From Norana najaformis (lineage: Eukaryota > Annelida > Clitellata > Crassiclitellata > Hormogastridae), in NCBI GenBank assembly GCA_964023275.1, contig OZ029927.1, positions 5,193,715 to 5,257,714 on the forward strand: a stretch of 64,000 nucleotides of DNA, in the 5' to 3' direction. A program made the translations under genes and the position numbers. A model generated the notes under the pieces. That model ran no database searches and had not been told where the DNA came from. It saw only the letters and a list, made by a program, of their open reading frames with translations. How positions within the stretch are numbered: the first letter of the stretch is position 1; each line of letters starts with the position of its first letter. Positions 1-10,049 of this stretch are shown one piece after another.

Positions 1-284
1 GCATCAAGCTCACCAGGACCTACATTATCATCAGGGTCTTTCACCAAAATCTCATGGATTTCTAGCTATTGCTGCCATATTCCTACCTGGACTGTTGCAG
101 CCATCTTTTGCATCCCTCCAGCAGTTCATCACTGTCTTCAAAACCCAAGCCACATCAGCTTGTAGTTGTATTTGAGTCCTGAGGTAGCTATTTCCAGCTT
201 CAGCTGGCTACAGCCCAGTGCTCTGTTCAACCCACCCCCTGACAAGTGACACTATTGATTCTGGACTCATGATGTTGCTTGCTC
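1..284. other. no gene recognised
   Basis: No splice-supported exon or recognisable repeat edge. A minus-strand frame across 1-60 is open but too short to judge. Confidence 0.3.
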
Positions 285-1330
285 TAACCCTTTGCATGCC
301 ATATATTTTTAGCCCTAGCTATAGACCTGGTCAGATATTTTTTGAGGGTTTGGCCCATTCAAGTCTTATGGGTAAAAACATTATATCTCATCAATTGTTA
401 TATCTCATCAATCACTGAAGAGTGTAAACACAAACTTTAAAGTGTAAACAAAAAATTTGTTCATAAACGAATTTTGAACAAGTCTATGTCGTTTAATTGT
501 TTGTACAAGCTTGTATTTTTAGCCAAGATAAGTGAAATGTGATGGATCATTTCATCATACTGTCTCTTTACATTCTGCCAATGTCTTAAATAAATTTTTT
601 AATACTAATACTGTATATAATGTTTCTACCATTATTAATCGGCCACAGTCAAAACTACTGGGTTCTGGCAACTGTCTTTGTCATGGCTGGTTTGGTACGC
701 AAACCATTTTTGAATGCACCATCAATCCTTTCAACACTCACTGCAGACTGGTCTGCAAATCTCCTACACTCATTGCTGTAAGTAGGTAGGAATGGTCGAA
801 CTTTGCACATGGTTATATTTTGGAAGGATAGAGCACAAAGCAATGGCATAGCCATTTCGGTAAAAAGACTTCAAAATTATCTCTAACCTTTGTGTGGTAT
901 AATAAATCTCAAGCCAGGGATGTCCATGTAAAGTCATGTTGTCCAGTAACTATCACAGTAAAATTCCTCAGAGTAGAAGAAAGTGAAAAATTTGTCTGAA
1001 TTTTATGTAAAACTTATGTAAACATATCAAACGCAAAGAATCTATTGGACCAGTGAGCAGGTCAACTGTTTTGTAAAAGTTTTCAAGCAGCCTTTACTGA
1101 AGGCTGGCGAAAATCCTAGTCTTGCGCACTGAAACAGCACTGCCCAATATTGTTGCTGATATCACTTTCATTATCGTTTTAAACTGAATAAATCACTAAT
1201 ATGAATGCTACTTTCACTACTGTTGGTCCTGCAACTCGTGAATGCACAAACCCTTCAAAATTTACCTTTATTTGACTCTGAATTACTGAAAATTATATGC
1301 CAAATTTTAGCTTCATGAATATATAATGAA
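285..1330 (+). mobile_element. TTAA-type non-autonomous repeat, copy 1 (truncated)
   Basis: Starts TAACCCTTTGCATGC at 285. It shares long stretches with 10050-10390 (for example CTGTCTTTGTCATGGCTGG) and with 13790-14080 (GAGGCTGGCGAAAA, CTGTTGGTCCTGC). The second copy ends in CAAAGGGTTAA, the inverse of this start, so the family has inverted ends beside TTAA, as piggyBac or Kolobok elements do. It codes for nothing visible. The right end is lost where LINE-derived sequence begins near 1330. Another end of this type (TTAATCCTTTGCATGC) lies at about 1755. Confidence 0.5.
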
Positions 1331-1700
1331 ACAGACTTCTAGGTCAAATATCTCTGCAATCAGGTAGGACTTCATCCAGTCTAGTTTGGTGGATGACATG
1401 CCAAAATGATAGATGTAGTCACTGGAGGAGAATGCTGTGGTTGACTGTATTGAGTGCTGCAGACAGATCCAGTCAGGTGTCTCTGAGTTGCTGTATGTAC
1501 TCACACTCTTGGCCATACTGGGTCCATAGGAATGGAGACTTGTCTGGGGCCACATCAACCACTGAGCACTGCCAGAGGAGGAGTATTGACCTTGTATAGG
1601 ATGCAGAGAAGTGGCCCAAGGATAAAGCCCTATGGGACACTGAATGTATTGATACCAAAGCTGTTCCATAGGCTGAGCAACAGTTCCACAAGAGGTGCTA
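1330..1700 (-). mobile_element. CR1/L2-like LINE fragment, inverted copy
   Basis: About 100 bases here (1350-1450) are the reverse complement of 1985-2085, part of a CR1/L2-like reverse transcriptase (SSDYIYHFGMSSTKLDWMKS when read on the minus strand). No intact frame. Confidence 0.45.
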
Positions 1701-1969
1701 AGTCAGTTTAGCTGGATGCTGTGATCAACCATGTTGAATGCTGTGGTCACATCTTAATCCTTTGCATGCTTGGGTGCAAAAAATGGAACGTAGGAAAACT
1801 TTCCACGCATGTCATAATTGCAGAATTGAGGCATTACAGATGCCCTTTCTAAAGCGAAATCTTGGAAGTTAGGGAACCAGCGTTGGTCCTATGTACATAA
1901 ATTCACCATCAATTAGATTAATAAGTAAGCTACAGTTTCCCATTGGTTATTTATCCACATGTGGGACAC

Positions 1970-2900
1970 TTGCAGAGATATTACAGTCAACCACAGCATT
2001 CTCCTCCAGTGACTACATCTATCATTTTGGCATGTCATCCACCAAACTAGACTGGATGAAGTCCTACCTGATTGCGGACAGCAAAGTGTCTGCCATGCTG
2101 GCTCCTTTTCTACAGAACCATTCTTACCTGTGGCGCTCCCCAAGGGTCAGTCCCAGGACCCACTCTTTTCCTCTGTATACTGCTGATATCGTGGCCATAA
2201 TTTCCAAAATTGGTAATCTTTATGCTGATGACTCACACATCCGTGGCTTTTGTTGTCCTAAAGTCACCAACATCCAGCATCTGCAGACTATCTCAATGAG
2301 CTGCATTAGAGACATTGCTGACTTGATTAAGTGCGCTCGACCGCAGTTCAATTCCTCACATCAGAATATCTCTGGTGCTTGTCCTCATACATGGTGGATA
2401 AATTAGACTGCAGCCCTTTCTTCACTGGTGCAAATACTGCTGAGCCAAAGAACAAGGTTCATGATTTCAGTCGTTTCCTTGACAGACATCTCTAAATGAC
2501 ATCGCATATTACAAGGCATGCGAGGACTAGTTTTGCAATCGAGACAGCAGAGTTCTGTCTCCCAGTCTCTCACAAAAAATGTGACCTGCCAACTCCAACA
2601 AAGATATATCATGAGCTGAACTGATTACTGTAATGTTGCCTTGGGTGTATTACCACAGTGCAATATCATTCAGCTTCAGGCAGTCATCAAGTGCCACTGC
2701 TTGTCCAGCCGTTCAGATGAAAATGTTTGACCTAATTACACCTGTTCGACAAGATCAACTTCAGTGGCTCAAAGTTGGCCAGTGCATCAAGTTCAAACTT
2801 TGCCTTCTCGTACATAAGCATCTGCATAACTGCACACCACACAATCTAAGAGACTGCATCAAGCCGCAATCTGATGACCCTAACTGAGTGCAGCTGTAAT
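1970..2900 (+). mobile_element. CR1/L2-like LINE fragment, degenerate
   Basis: Scattered frames resemble the RT and 3' end of CR1/L2 LINEs. LYADDSH at about 2220 corresponds to the YADD motif. LQWLKVGQCIKFKLCLLVHK at about 2761-2820 matches the family's LHWLPVSQRIQFKILILM block, seen intact at 61923 onward. Many disruptions; an old copy. Confidence 0.55.
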
Positions 2901-3990
2901 CATCACTATTCTTTCAATGTCTTTGTGCATAGTTCTCAAGAAATGGCCACTTTTGGTCACCCTATTTATTAACAAAGTGGCCACCTCAGGCTGCAAGAGA
3001 AATCTGAGCACTGCAAGCTACCAAAAGAACTCCCAATAAATGAGTAATCCATAAGTGGTTCCCACAATGATATGTGCAGTGCAGTAATACTATTCAAATT
3101 ATCAAATTGTGCTTACCTGATTTCTTAATCTATTTATACTGATAGCAGTATTTTGAACAAATTTTGTGTTAGGTTGTTGCTCATTGATTATTCACTCTCT
3201 TATTTATTGGGGAGTCCTTCCTTCTAATTTCTCTTGCAGTCTTGGATGGCCACAAGCGACCATATGTCGAGAACTATCGCCCTTGTACCAGCAACTAAGA
3301 CTAAAATGGGTGCGCGGAAAAGCCTTCCGGCATCTATTCCGAAGACCAAAAGTGTTCACGCCTTCAAAAAACATTTGAAATATTATTAATTATGTAACTC
3401 TTAGTACTTGCGCTGACAAATGACAATGTAAAGCACCCTAAAGTAGTTCGCTACTGAAGATGCTATATAAATCATTTTATTGTGTATCAGGCTGTCGATC
3501 TGGAACAATCTTTTACTGAAAAAGGGCAACGAATGCGAAACTTTAAACTGGCCGCGAATTCATACATAAATATACACAAAATAAAAATACAAATGCGCTA
3601 TGGCATGAAAGACTGACACCAAAAAGCATTTACCTATGGGTGACTCTCGGGTTGTAGCACTGGTTCGATCCAGATGAGTACACACATTCTTCAACCCGAA
3701 ATTGTCTCGTATCTGAAGAAACATATTATTTGATGCCCTCATTAGCATTTCCATCTCTTTGCAGTAATCCATTCCTAGATAAAATGTAACTTCTCACATC
3801 TATTAAAACAACTTCAAACCATAGAAAGACTTCCAAGTTTCGTCAATGGTTATCCGATCGTTTTAAATTAAATTAAATATGGCGCCGAAACATTGACGAT
3901 TATTTCATGCTAAAAACACCAGATTTGTCAAGAGCACTCTCGTCTACTTCCGGGCTTTTCTTAAAACGTGAACCAGAATTGAGCATTCCC
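2901..3990. other. LINE 3' tail and unassigned DNA
   Basis: 3340-3480 reads KSVHAFKKHLKYY and then GATGCTATATAAATCA, the typical 3' end of CR1/L2-like LINEs (+ strand), so it may be the tail of the preceding fragment. I see nothing else recognisable. Confidence 0.35.
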
Positions 3991-3997
3991 GATCTGA

Positions 3998-4400
3998 TTT
4001 ACTTCTAATCGTAATCGTCATTCCGAGATTTCTATAGCGCCCAACGAAAGCCACGTCGCGGGGACCAGCTTATTCACAGGCGCTCAGTCAAAACAAAATT
4101 GATAGGAAAAAGGGTTCGGTTCCAGGTCAAGATCCAAAAGTCAGACGGACAGACAGCGTGGAAGTTATATGGGGGGAGGTGGTGTTTGGGGTTGGAAAGG
4201 ACAGAGATATGAGGAAGCAGGTGTATCAGGATAGGATCTGTGAAAGAGGAATGTTTTCAGTTTTGAGTGAAAGGCCGATGCAGAAATTGCAAGCGGTGGA
4301 GCATCGATGAGTTTGTATGATGGGTCAGAAAACTGTTGCAGTTCTGGGGAGTTTATTCCAGAGTGGTTTCTAGTCTAATTTATCTATCCTGCAGTATTGG
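3998..4400 (+). repeat. dispersed repeat S1, copy 1
   Basis: About 400 bases starting near GATTTCTATAGCGCCCAACG, repeated at 4640-5045 and, inverted, at 21885-22420 and 53925-53997. Shared blocks include CAGTCAAAACAAAATTGATA and GATGGGTCAGA. It codes for nothing. Probably a SINE or the 3' tail of a LINE; no tRNA-like boxes were recognised. Confidence 0.6.
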
Positions 4401-4639
4401 AGCAAAAATATTAATACTTTATTATTTGCTTTAATGACTATTATTAAAATATTCTTTGTAAAGTGCGAGATAAACGCCCACTTTTTATCATTTGCATTGG
4501 GATAGCATTGTCCGTACGCGGGACCTTATGTGTAAATTTATGTGTTTTTATGGCAACCGTATGACCTCAATCCTATTCAATTTTCAAAGGATCTCACCCG
4601 ATAAATTCATTGAAAATGAACAGAGTCGAGGCCATACGG

Positions 4640-5045
4640 TCCTTCATTTACATTTTATCAAAGCAGCTTTGTTATCTTCATCAAGTCGAAAGCCAAGTCG
4701 CAGGAACCAGTATATTCACAGGTGCTCGGTCAAAACAAAATCGACAGGCAATTAGGGTTCAGTTTCTTAGGGTTCAGTTTCAGGCCAAGTTTCAAGGATC
4801 AGTCAGGTGGGTGGTGTTTGGAATTGGAGCGGCAAGATAAATAAGGAGTAAAGGTGGATCAGGATAGGAGTTACGGAAGAGGAATGTTTAGGAGTGAAAA
4901 ATCTGCACAGAAATTGCAAGGGGAGATGTGTTGGTGAGTTCGTATGATGGATCAGATACTTGTCGTAATTCTGGCGGAAGCTTATTCTGGAGGGGTGCGG
5001 CAGCTAAGGCTATGGAGCTATTCTCAAATTTTAAGGATGAGGAGA
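4640..5045 (+). repeat. dispersed repeat S1, copy 2
   Basis: Direct repeat of 3998-4400 in the same orientation, with a short internal duplication (GGGTTCAGTTTC twice near 4753 and 4770). The two copies lie about 240 bases apart. Confidence 0.6.
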
Positions 5046-5691
5046 CATTATAGCTTAACTTATAATAATGGATAGTCTATTTTCACGAGTCGTTATAACG
5101 CCACTGCTGACATCTAAGCTGAACCAACTAGGCCTATGCCATAATACTTATAAAGTAGCCCTACGATGACTTTATACAATACAATAATACACTACAACTT
5201 ATATTTATAACGCGCCTTAATAAAACAATGTCTTACTCAAAGGACGCGTTACAACATAATAATTAGTTATAGTACTGAGACTGAAGCCATTAATGTAAAC
5301 AGAAGTCAGCAACTTATGTCTTTAGGCTAACTAAGAGTGTAATACCGTGTACGTTTACATTTTAATGATTTCAGTGCTCGTAACATTGAGCCTTGCATGC
5401 ATTAGATGGCGGAGTTCAACGAACGTCGATTGCTATTCCAAAGGCCGCATTCCATATTTCCACCTAGTACGCTCCGAGTGTTACCGAGCTATTGAGGAAC
5501 ACGGGCTCGTGTATTTTATGTAACTCGGAGCATTTCCCGTGGACTCGGTGTTCTCTGAGTTACGGGCTAAATTTAGAACACAACGTCGTTGTAGTCGTTA
5601 GGTGTTTTTGAAACAGAATTTTACGAAGCTTACTAGTTTTTTCATAGGTCGTATTGTACCAAATACTGGTCGACGAAGAAAACCGTGGCCA
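5046..5691 (+). promoter_or_regulatory. tra2: proposed TRA2 promoter and 5' UTR region
   Basis: A relatively CpG-rich stretch ahead of the proposed start codon. It contains GCTCCGAGT (about 5469) and its perfect inverse ACTCGGAGC (about 5523), plus further CTCGG/CCGAG words. No TATA box is evident. The promoter role is inferred from position only. Confidence 0.3.
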
Positions 5692-5712
5692 ATGGACGGC
5701 AGAAAAGCTAAA
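5692..5712 (+). CDS. tra2: TRA2 exon 1 (proposed start exon)
   Basis: An ATG at 5692 opens MDGRKAK and runs straight into a GTAAGC donor at 5713 in phase 0, the phase needed by the acceptor before 9232. The start context has G at +4 but no purine at -3. The sequence upstream (about 5390-5690) is richer in CpG than its surroundings, as expected near a promoter. The exon is short and has no family signature, so this rests on phase and position only; another upstream exon could be the true start. Confidence 0.4.
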
Positions 5713-5994
5713 GTAAGCTTTGCATGTTTGTAACGTTTGAAAGAACGCTGCCTGTTTGCACATTTGTTGAATGCTTTTGTTTCGATCGATGAAGTGATCT
5801 CGTGTTTTTAGTCAGACTAACCACTCCGGAAGTCTGAACGTAGCTTAAAAGTTTATAGGTTTCCAGTAAATTTATTAATTTCTGTCTGAGCTAATGGTCA
5901 TTCCAGAATCATGCGGTTGTTGGTTAAGGTGGGTTCATAATAGCCACTATCTATCTTTCAGCATTATTTGCATTAATAATACTATTTGGTAAAT

Positions 5995-6215
5995 ATTTAT
6001 ACGGGCATTTTATCTTCACGGCCCTTGCAACCGCGGTTGTCACGGGCTTGCTCAACACGACCACACAACAGCGGAAAGCAGCAATGAGTGAAGTACTTAC
6101 TCAATGTCGCTACACCGTAACCATCTGAGGGGAAGCTTGAACTCATATTCTCCGCATTACAAGCCGAACGCTCTAGCCATTCGACTACCGTGTCCCGCAC
6201 ACAGACCTGGTGTAT
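5995..6215 (-). repeat. tRNA-derived SINE
   Basis: On the minus strand a tRNA-like head runs downward from about 6215: GGTAGTCGAATGGCTAGAGCG resembles a B-type tRNA A box, and GAGTTCAAGCTTCC resembles the B box. Between them an arm carries TTGTAAT, suggesting descent from a tRNA-Thr(UGU)-like gene. A non-tRNA body follows to about 5995. The boxes are imperfect and the arms pair poorly, so this is a retroposon and not a working tRNA. Confidence 0.5.
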
Positions 6216-6932
6216 TATTATTATCATTAGTATTAATACTATATTGTTCAAGTATGTCTCTATGTGTGTATGTATTTAGACAATTAACACAGTGCCTTTT
6301 AGCAACGTTAACTCTAAGCCAAAAATGAAGAACTTGGGTTTCTGAACATGCTGTGCAGAAAGATTTTTTGTGGAATTTCTGTTGTTTACCATTTTACGTT
6401 ATACAGAGCCGTGTAACTAATGTGCAGCTTAGAGGAAATGCTCCTTTTAAGTGCCTGACAAAGGCGCTGCCTGTCCTAGCCTAAGTGGTGCTAAATTTCA
6501 TTAAAAACAAATTGTTCATCGGTAAGTAATTAATACTCAGATGACTGGAAAGTCACTTCTGGCAAGCATTTCCGCACACATAGAGCCCAGCCACTGGAAT
6601 TCCATCCAGAGTTGGCAGTTGACTCCATGGTCAGAGTTTCTGGTCAGTGTTGAATTGAGGACTAGAAGTGACAACACCGAATGACTGCACAGCACATGAT
6701 TATGCTCAGTGAGTGTTACTCTTACACAGATGGTAGAAGATGAGGTGTCTAAATCTCCATCCAATGCCTCTATTTAGCTAGACAAAGAGAGCTTCATCTA
6801 GTTTATATAAGAGGTCATTATACTGGACTGGCCTTCTGGAGTAATCTTGCACAGAAACTCTGAACTTATCCATGCAAGACAGAGCACCAGAGACATTTGC
6901 GTGGACTGAACCCCTGCCCTCAAGTGCTGAGG
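6216..6932. other. intronic DNA, nothing recognised
   Basis: Lies in the proposed first TRA2 intron. No exon, RNA or mobile-element signature seen. Confidence 0.3.
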
Positions 6933-6936
6933 TTAA

Positions 6937-7921
6937 CCTCCTTGGTGTTAACCCCGAGCGTTACTTGGGCCCGAAATTCTATGTAAAGGCGGTTAACCCC
7001 GAGCGTCACTTGGGTTAAAAGCTGTCTATCTGTTATTACGATACTAATGAGAGAATTATTTTGTTGTAAAACAAGTTTTCAACTTGTGATATATCAGTCA
7101 GTTCTTGACTTACAGACATGAGGTTAACATCAATCTTAAGCATCTAGATTTTGATATAAAAATTTTGGAGTACCCAGAGTTGTCCCAAACTGTACTCCAC
7201 CCCATTTTTTTACTTTTTTCATGTTCAGGCTCTTACAGAAAAAAATTCATTGACACTATATGTAATGTCAGCACAAAAACTGAGCACAAATTAATACCAG
7301 ACAAAACCCAAAAGAAATTTTGAAAATATTTTCATAAGTGAAGGAGAGACAATAGTTTTAGCATGTAGATCGTAGTCGTAAATCCAAGGAAATATAAGAA
7401 AACACCTTAGAAGTAAGACATTTTTAACTTTTCAGATCTCAGTAATTTTCTTAGCCTACAGACTTGAGGTTAACATCTTTCCTTAGCATATTACCTTCTC
7501 TTTCCACCCATCCATCTAGATTTTGATACAAAAATTTTGGGGTACCCAAAGTCCCAAATTGTACTCCTTGTTGTAGATTTCATGCAGCCAAAATCCTTAG
7601 GCATATTGTGGTGGTTAGACCATATAGTACAAAAGCATCAGTTTTTCTTTGCAGTAAGATGTCAAATAATTCAGGTGAAGTGTAGAAATAGACAGAAGAA
7701 TTGAAAGAGGAGATAGGTTAAAATCTTCTTACTTTTAAGGTATTTTCTTGAATTTCCATGGTAACCTCATGTCTGTAGGTCAAGAACTGACTGAGTTATC
7801 GCAAGTTGAAAACTATTTGATTAATAGGGCATTTTACAGTAAAATAATTCTCTCCTGAGGATTGGGATAAATATAACGTTATCGGCATGTTTTTTCGGGT
7901 GGGAATCTAACGCTAAGGAGG
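6937..7921. mobile_element. TTAA-flanked non-autonomous DNA transposon (MITE-like)
   Basis: 985 bases flanked on both sides by TTAA (6933-6936 and 7922-7925), starting CCTCCTTGGTGTTA and ending with the inverse of CCTCCTTAGCGTTA. Inverted homology continues inward: GTCAGTTCTTGACTTACAG near 7095 against its inverse near 7790. Within it, a segment around GATTTTGATA.AAAAATTTTGG occurs twice as direct repeats (about 7147 and 7517). It has no transposase. TTAA duplications point to piggyBac or Kolobok. Confidence 0.7.
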
Positions 7922-8099
7922 TTAACAAAGCGAAGTCACTAACACTTGATATTGATTGCTGCCTCTCAGGGCTAGCTTAAGGGTCTGCTGTTCATCTTAA
8001 GTTGCACCTCAAGTCAGCACTTTGAGAGGTATTTTTAAGGTATTATCTAAGCATACATTATAATCATAATCGTAAATTTTTAAAGTGCCACTTCAAGGT

Positions 8100-8570
8100 A
8101 GCCTCGTCAGAGGTGGTCTTGGCCCATCCCAGAACTGGAGAATAATATGGTCTTCAAGTGCTTACAGAAGAGGGAAGGGAGAGGGAGAGAAGCTCCTGTC
8201 GAAGGTCGGCAGGTAAGTCATTCCGGGAAGCAGGGCCAGCAAAAGCAAAGCTGCGATGCTGAGCAGTGGCAGTTTGAGCCAGAGGGACTGGAGATCGCCC
8301 TGAACCGACAAACACAGTAGTCTGTGGCCAGGAATAGAAGAAATGGGGATGCAGAGCTCCCTTAGTTAAAGTGGAGCACTGCCAAGACAGTTCCGCACAA
8401 ATGTCAAATCGGTTTTGAAAAGAATACGTTCCCATATTGGGAGCCAATTTCCACCATAAATAAAGAAATGTGGCCGAACTTAGGAATGCCACCAATCAGG
8501 CGAGCCGCAGCATTCAATACAGACTGGTTTTGTGTAGGAGGACTTATTAGGCATGTTGTTTTGATTTTAT
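8100..8570 (-). mobile_element. CR1/L2-like LINE 3' fragment
   Basis: The minus strand reads SVLNAAARLIGGIPKFGHIS and AQHRSFAFAGPASRNDLP, the same blocks as in the copy at 60.0-62.25 kb (LNAAARLIGGLPKSAHISIF and SRSFAFVGPSSWNSLP). A 5'-truncated copy with few disruptions. Confidence 0.7.
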
Positions 8571-8689
8571 GCAATTCTAGATGCATTTTGAGACTGCCAG
8601 GTTGATTCTGGCTTCTATTTGAAAGAAAATCAGTGATGCATAAGACTGTAATGTAATCCTCATCAACTGTCTTGTATTTAGCATCATCT

Positions 8690-9040
8690 GCCATGTGTTC
8701 ATTATCTACTATGTGTTCATTACCATGTACCATATATATTTATCATCATATACCATACAATCTTCAATTACTTTGTAATCATCATTAACCAGAATATGCA
8801 AATTGACAAGACACATGTAGTTGTTTAACAGTTGTCATAATTGGTTTGAAAAATAAAGTCGCTAATGCTTCGTACCTATGGCTGCCTCTTGGGTCTATAT
8901 CGTTAGGGACTGGTCTTCTTTTCTTCATCAACTGTGCGTCATCAGCTAGTAATCGAATACCATGTAATAATCATGTACCATGTAATCATCAACTACCACT
9001 TATTCAGCAGCTACCATGTAATCATCATCAACTACTAATG
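8690..9040. repeat. degenerate short tandem repeats
   Basis: Imperfect runs of ATGTGTTCATTA, ACCATGTA and TAATCATCA words at 8690-8760 and 8935-9035. They sit just before TRA2 exon 2. Confidence 0.4.
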
Positions 9041-9231
9041 AAAATGATCACTCCTAGGGGGTTGACTTGGCCTAAGGGTTGAACACCTCCGTTTCTTTTG
9101 CAAATTGAACCCTGTGTGATTGGGTAGTACTGTTGGCAAGTGCAGTACACAAATGAACAAGGTGCATGTAGTTTACCATTTGTCGTACTTGGTTTGATCT
9201 TGAAGATATATCTTTAAGAAATATGTTTCAG

Positions 9232-9362
9232 AAGGCTGCTGATGGTCAGTCAAAGTCTAAATCGCCTCATGCGTTCCAGTGTCGTTTGGATCAGCTGACA
9301 AAGCGTGAGTCCTCCAGTTCAAAGTCCAAAGCGACCTTTGAGAGATCAAGATCAAGATCAAG
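9232..9362 (+). CDS. tra2: TRA2 exon 2, N-terminal RS domain
   Basis: The acceptor is TTTCAG at 9226-9231. The exon reads from KAADGQSKSKSPHAF into a serine/lysine stretch and ends in RSRSRSR. It ends with AG in front of GCAAGT, the strong consensus of GC-AG introns, leaving two bases of an arginine codon that the next exon completes with G. A GTGAGT at 9305 could be an alternative donor but would cut off the RS run and break phase with the next exon. Confidence 0.75.
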
Positions 9363-9499
9363 GCAAGTAACAGCAAATCCTATTCAAGGTAGCAACTCAA
9401 AGCAACCATCATCTGTTGGCTTAGGAGCTTTCTTCCAGAATCACCATGCTTAACTGACTTCTCCATACTGCAGTCTTTCTTCAAGGTCATTGCCATTGT

Positions 9500-10045
9500 A
9501 AGTTTACGTGTGTTGCAAAAATGAATGGTCTGCGCTCATCTAATGCTGCTTTTGGGAGACTTGAGAAGATATGGAAGGACAACAGGTGCAGTTTGAGGAC
9601 AAGGATTCGTTTGTATGAGGCCATTGTGTTAAGTACACTACTATATGAATCAGAAACTTGGCCAGTGACAGTGGCAAGCAATAAGACTTGATGCAGCACA
9701 TCACGGATGGTTGAGAAGAATTTTGCACAGTACTTGATAAGAGATCAAGTAAAACTGTAAGAGAAAGGACTAGACAAGAGGACATAGAGAATATCTTCAG
9801 AAAGAGAAGACTGAAATGGATGGGACATGTAATTCGTATGAATAGAGATAGGCGAGCAAATCAAGCAATGAATTGGATTCCTGAAGGGAAACGGAGGAGG
9901 GGAAGACCAAGGAAGAACTGGCCAGAGATCATCAGAGATGACCTTGGGTGTTTGGAGATATAATGGGATGCAGCAGGAAGACTATCGGTCGACAGAGATG
10001 GATAGAGAAGCTGCGTTGCCTGATGTGCAGACCTGCAGAGGAAGG
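9500..10045 (+). mobile_element. LINE 3' fragment, family D
   Basis: Frames read RLEKIWKDNRCSLRTRIRLY, KRRLKWMGHVIRMNRDRR and KRRRGRPRKNWPEIIRDDL, the C-terminal region found after the reverse transcriptase in RTE-like and related LINEs. Related pieces lie at 57060-57420 (+) and 59745-59965 (-). Disrupted by stops; the 5' part is missing. Confidence 0.6.
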
Positions 10046-10049
10046 AATA

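Noticed and set aside
6104-6215. A functional tRNA-Thr gene on the minus strand.
   Set aside because: The stems pair poorly, both promoter boxes are off consensus and a SINE body follows.
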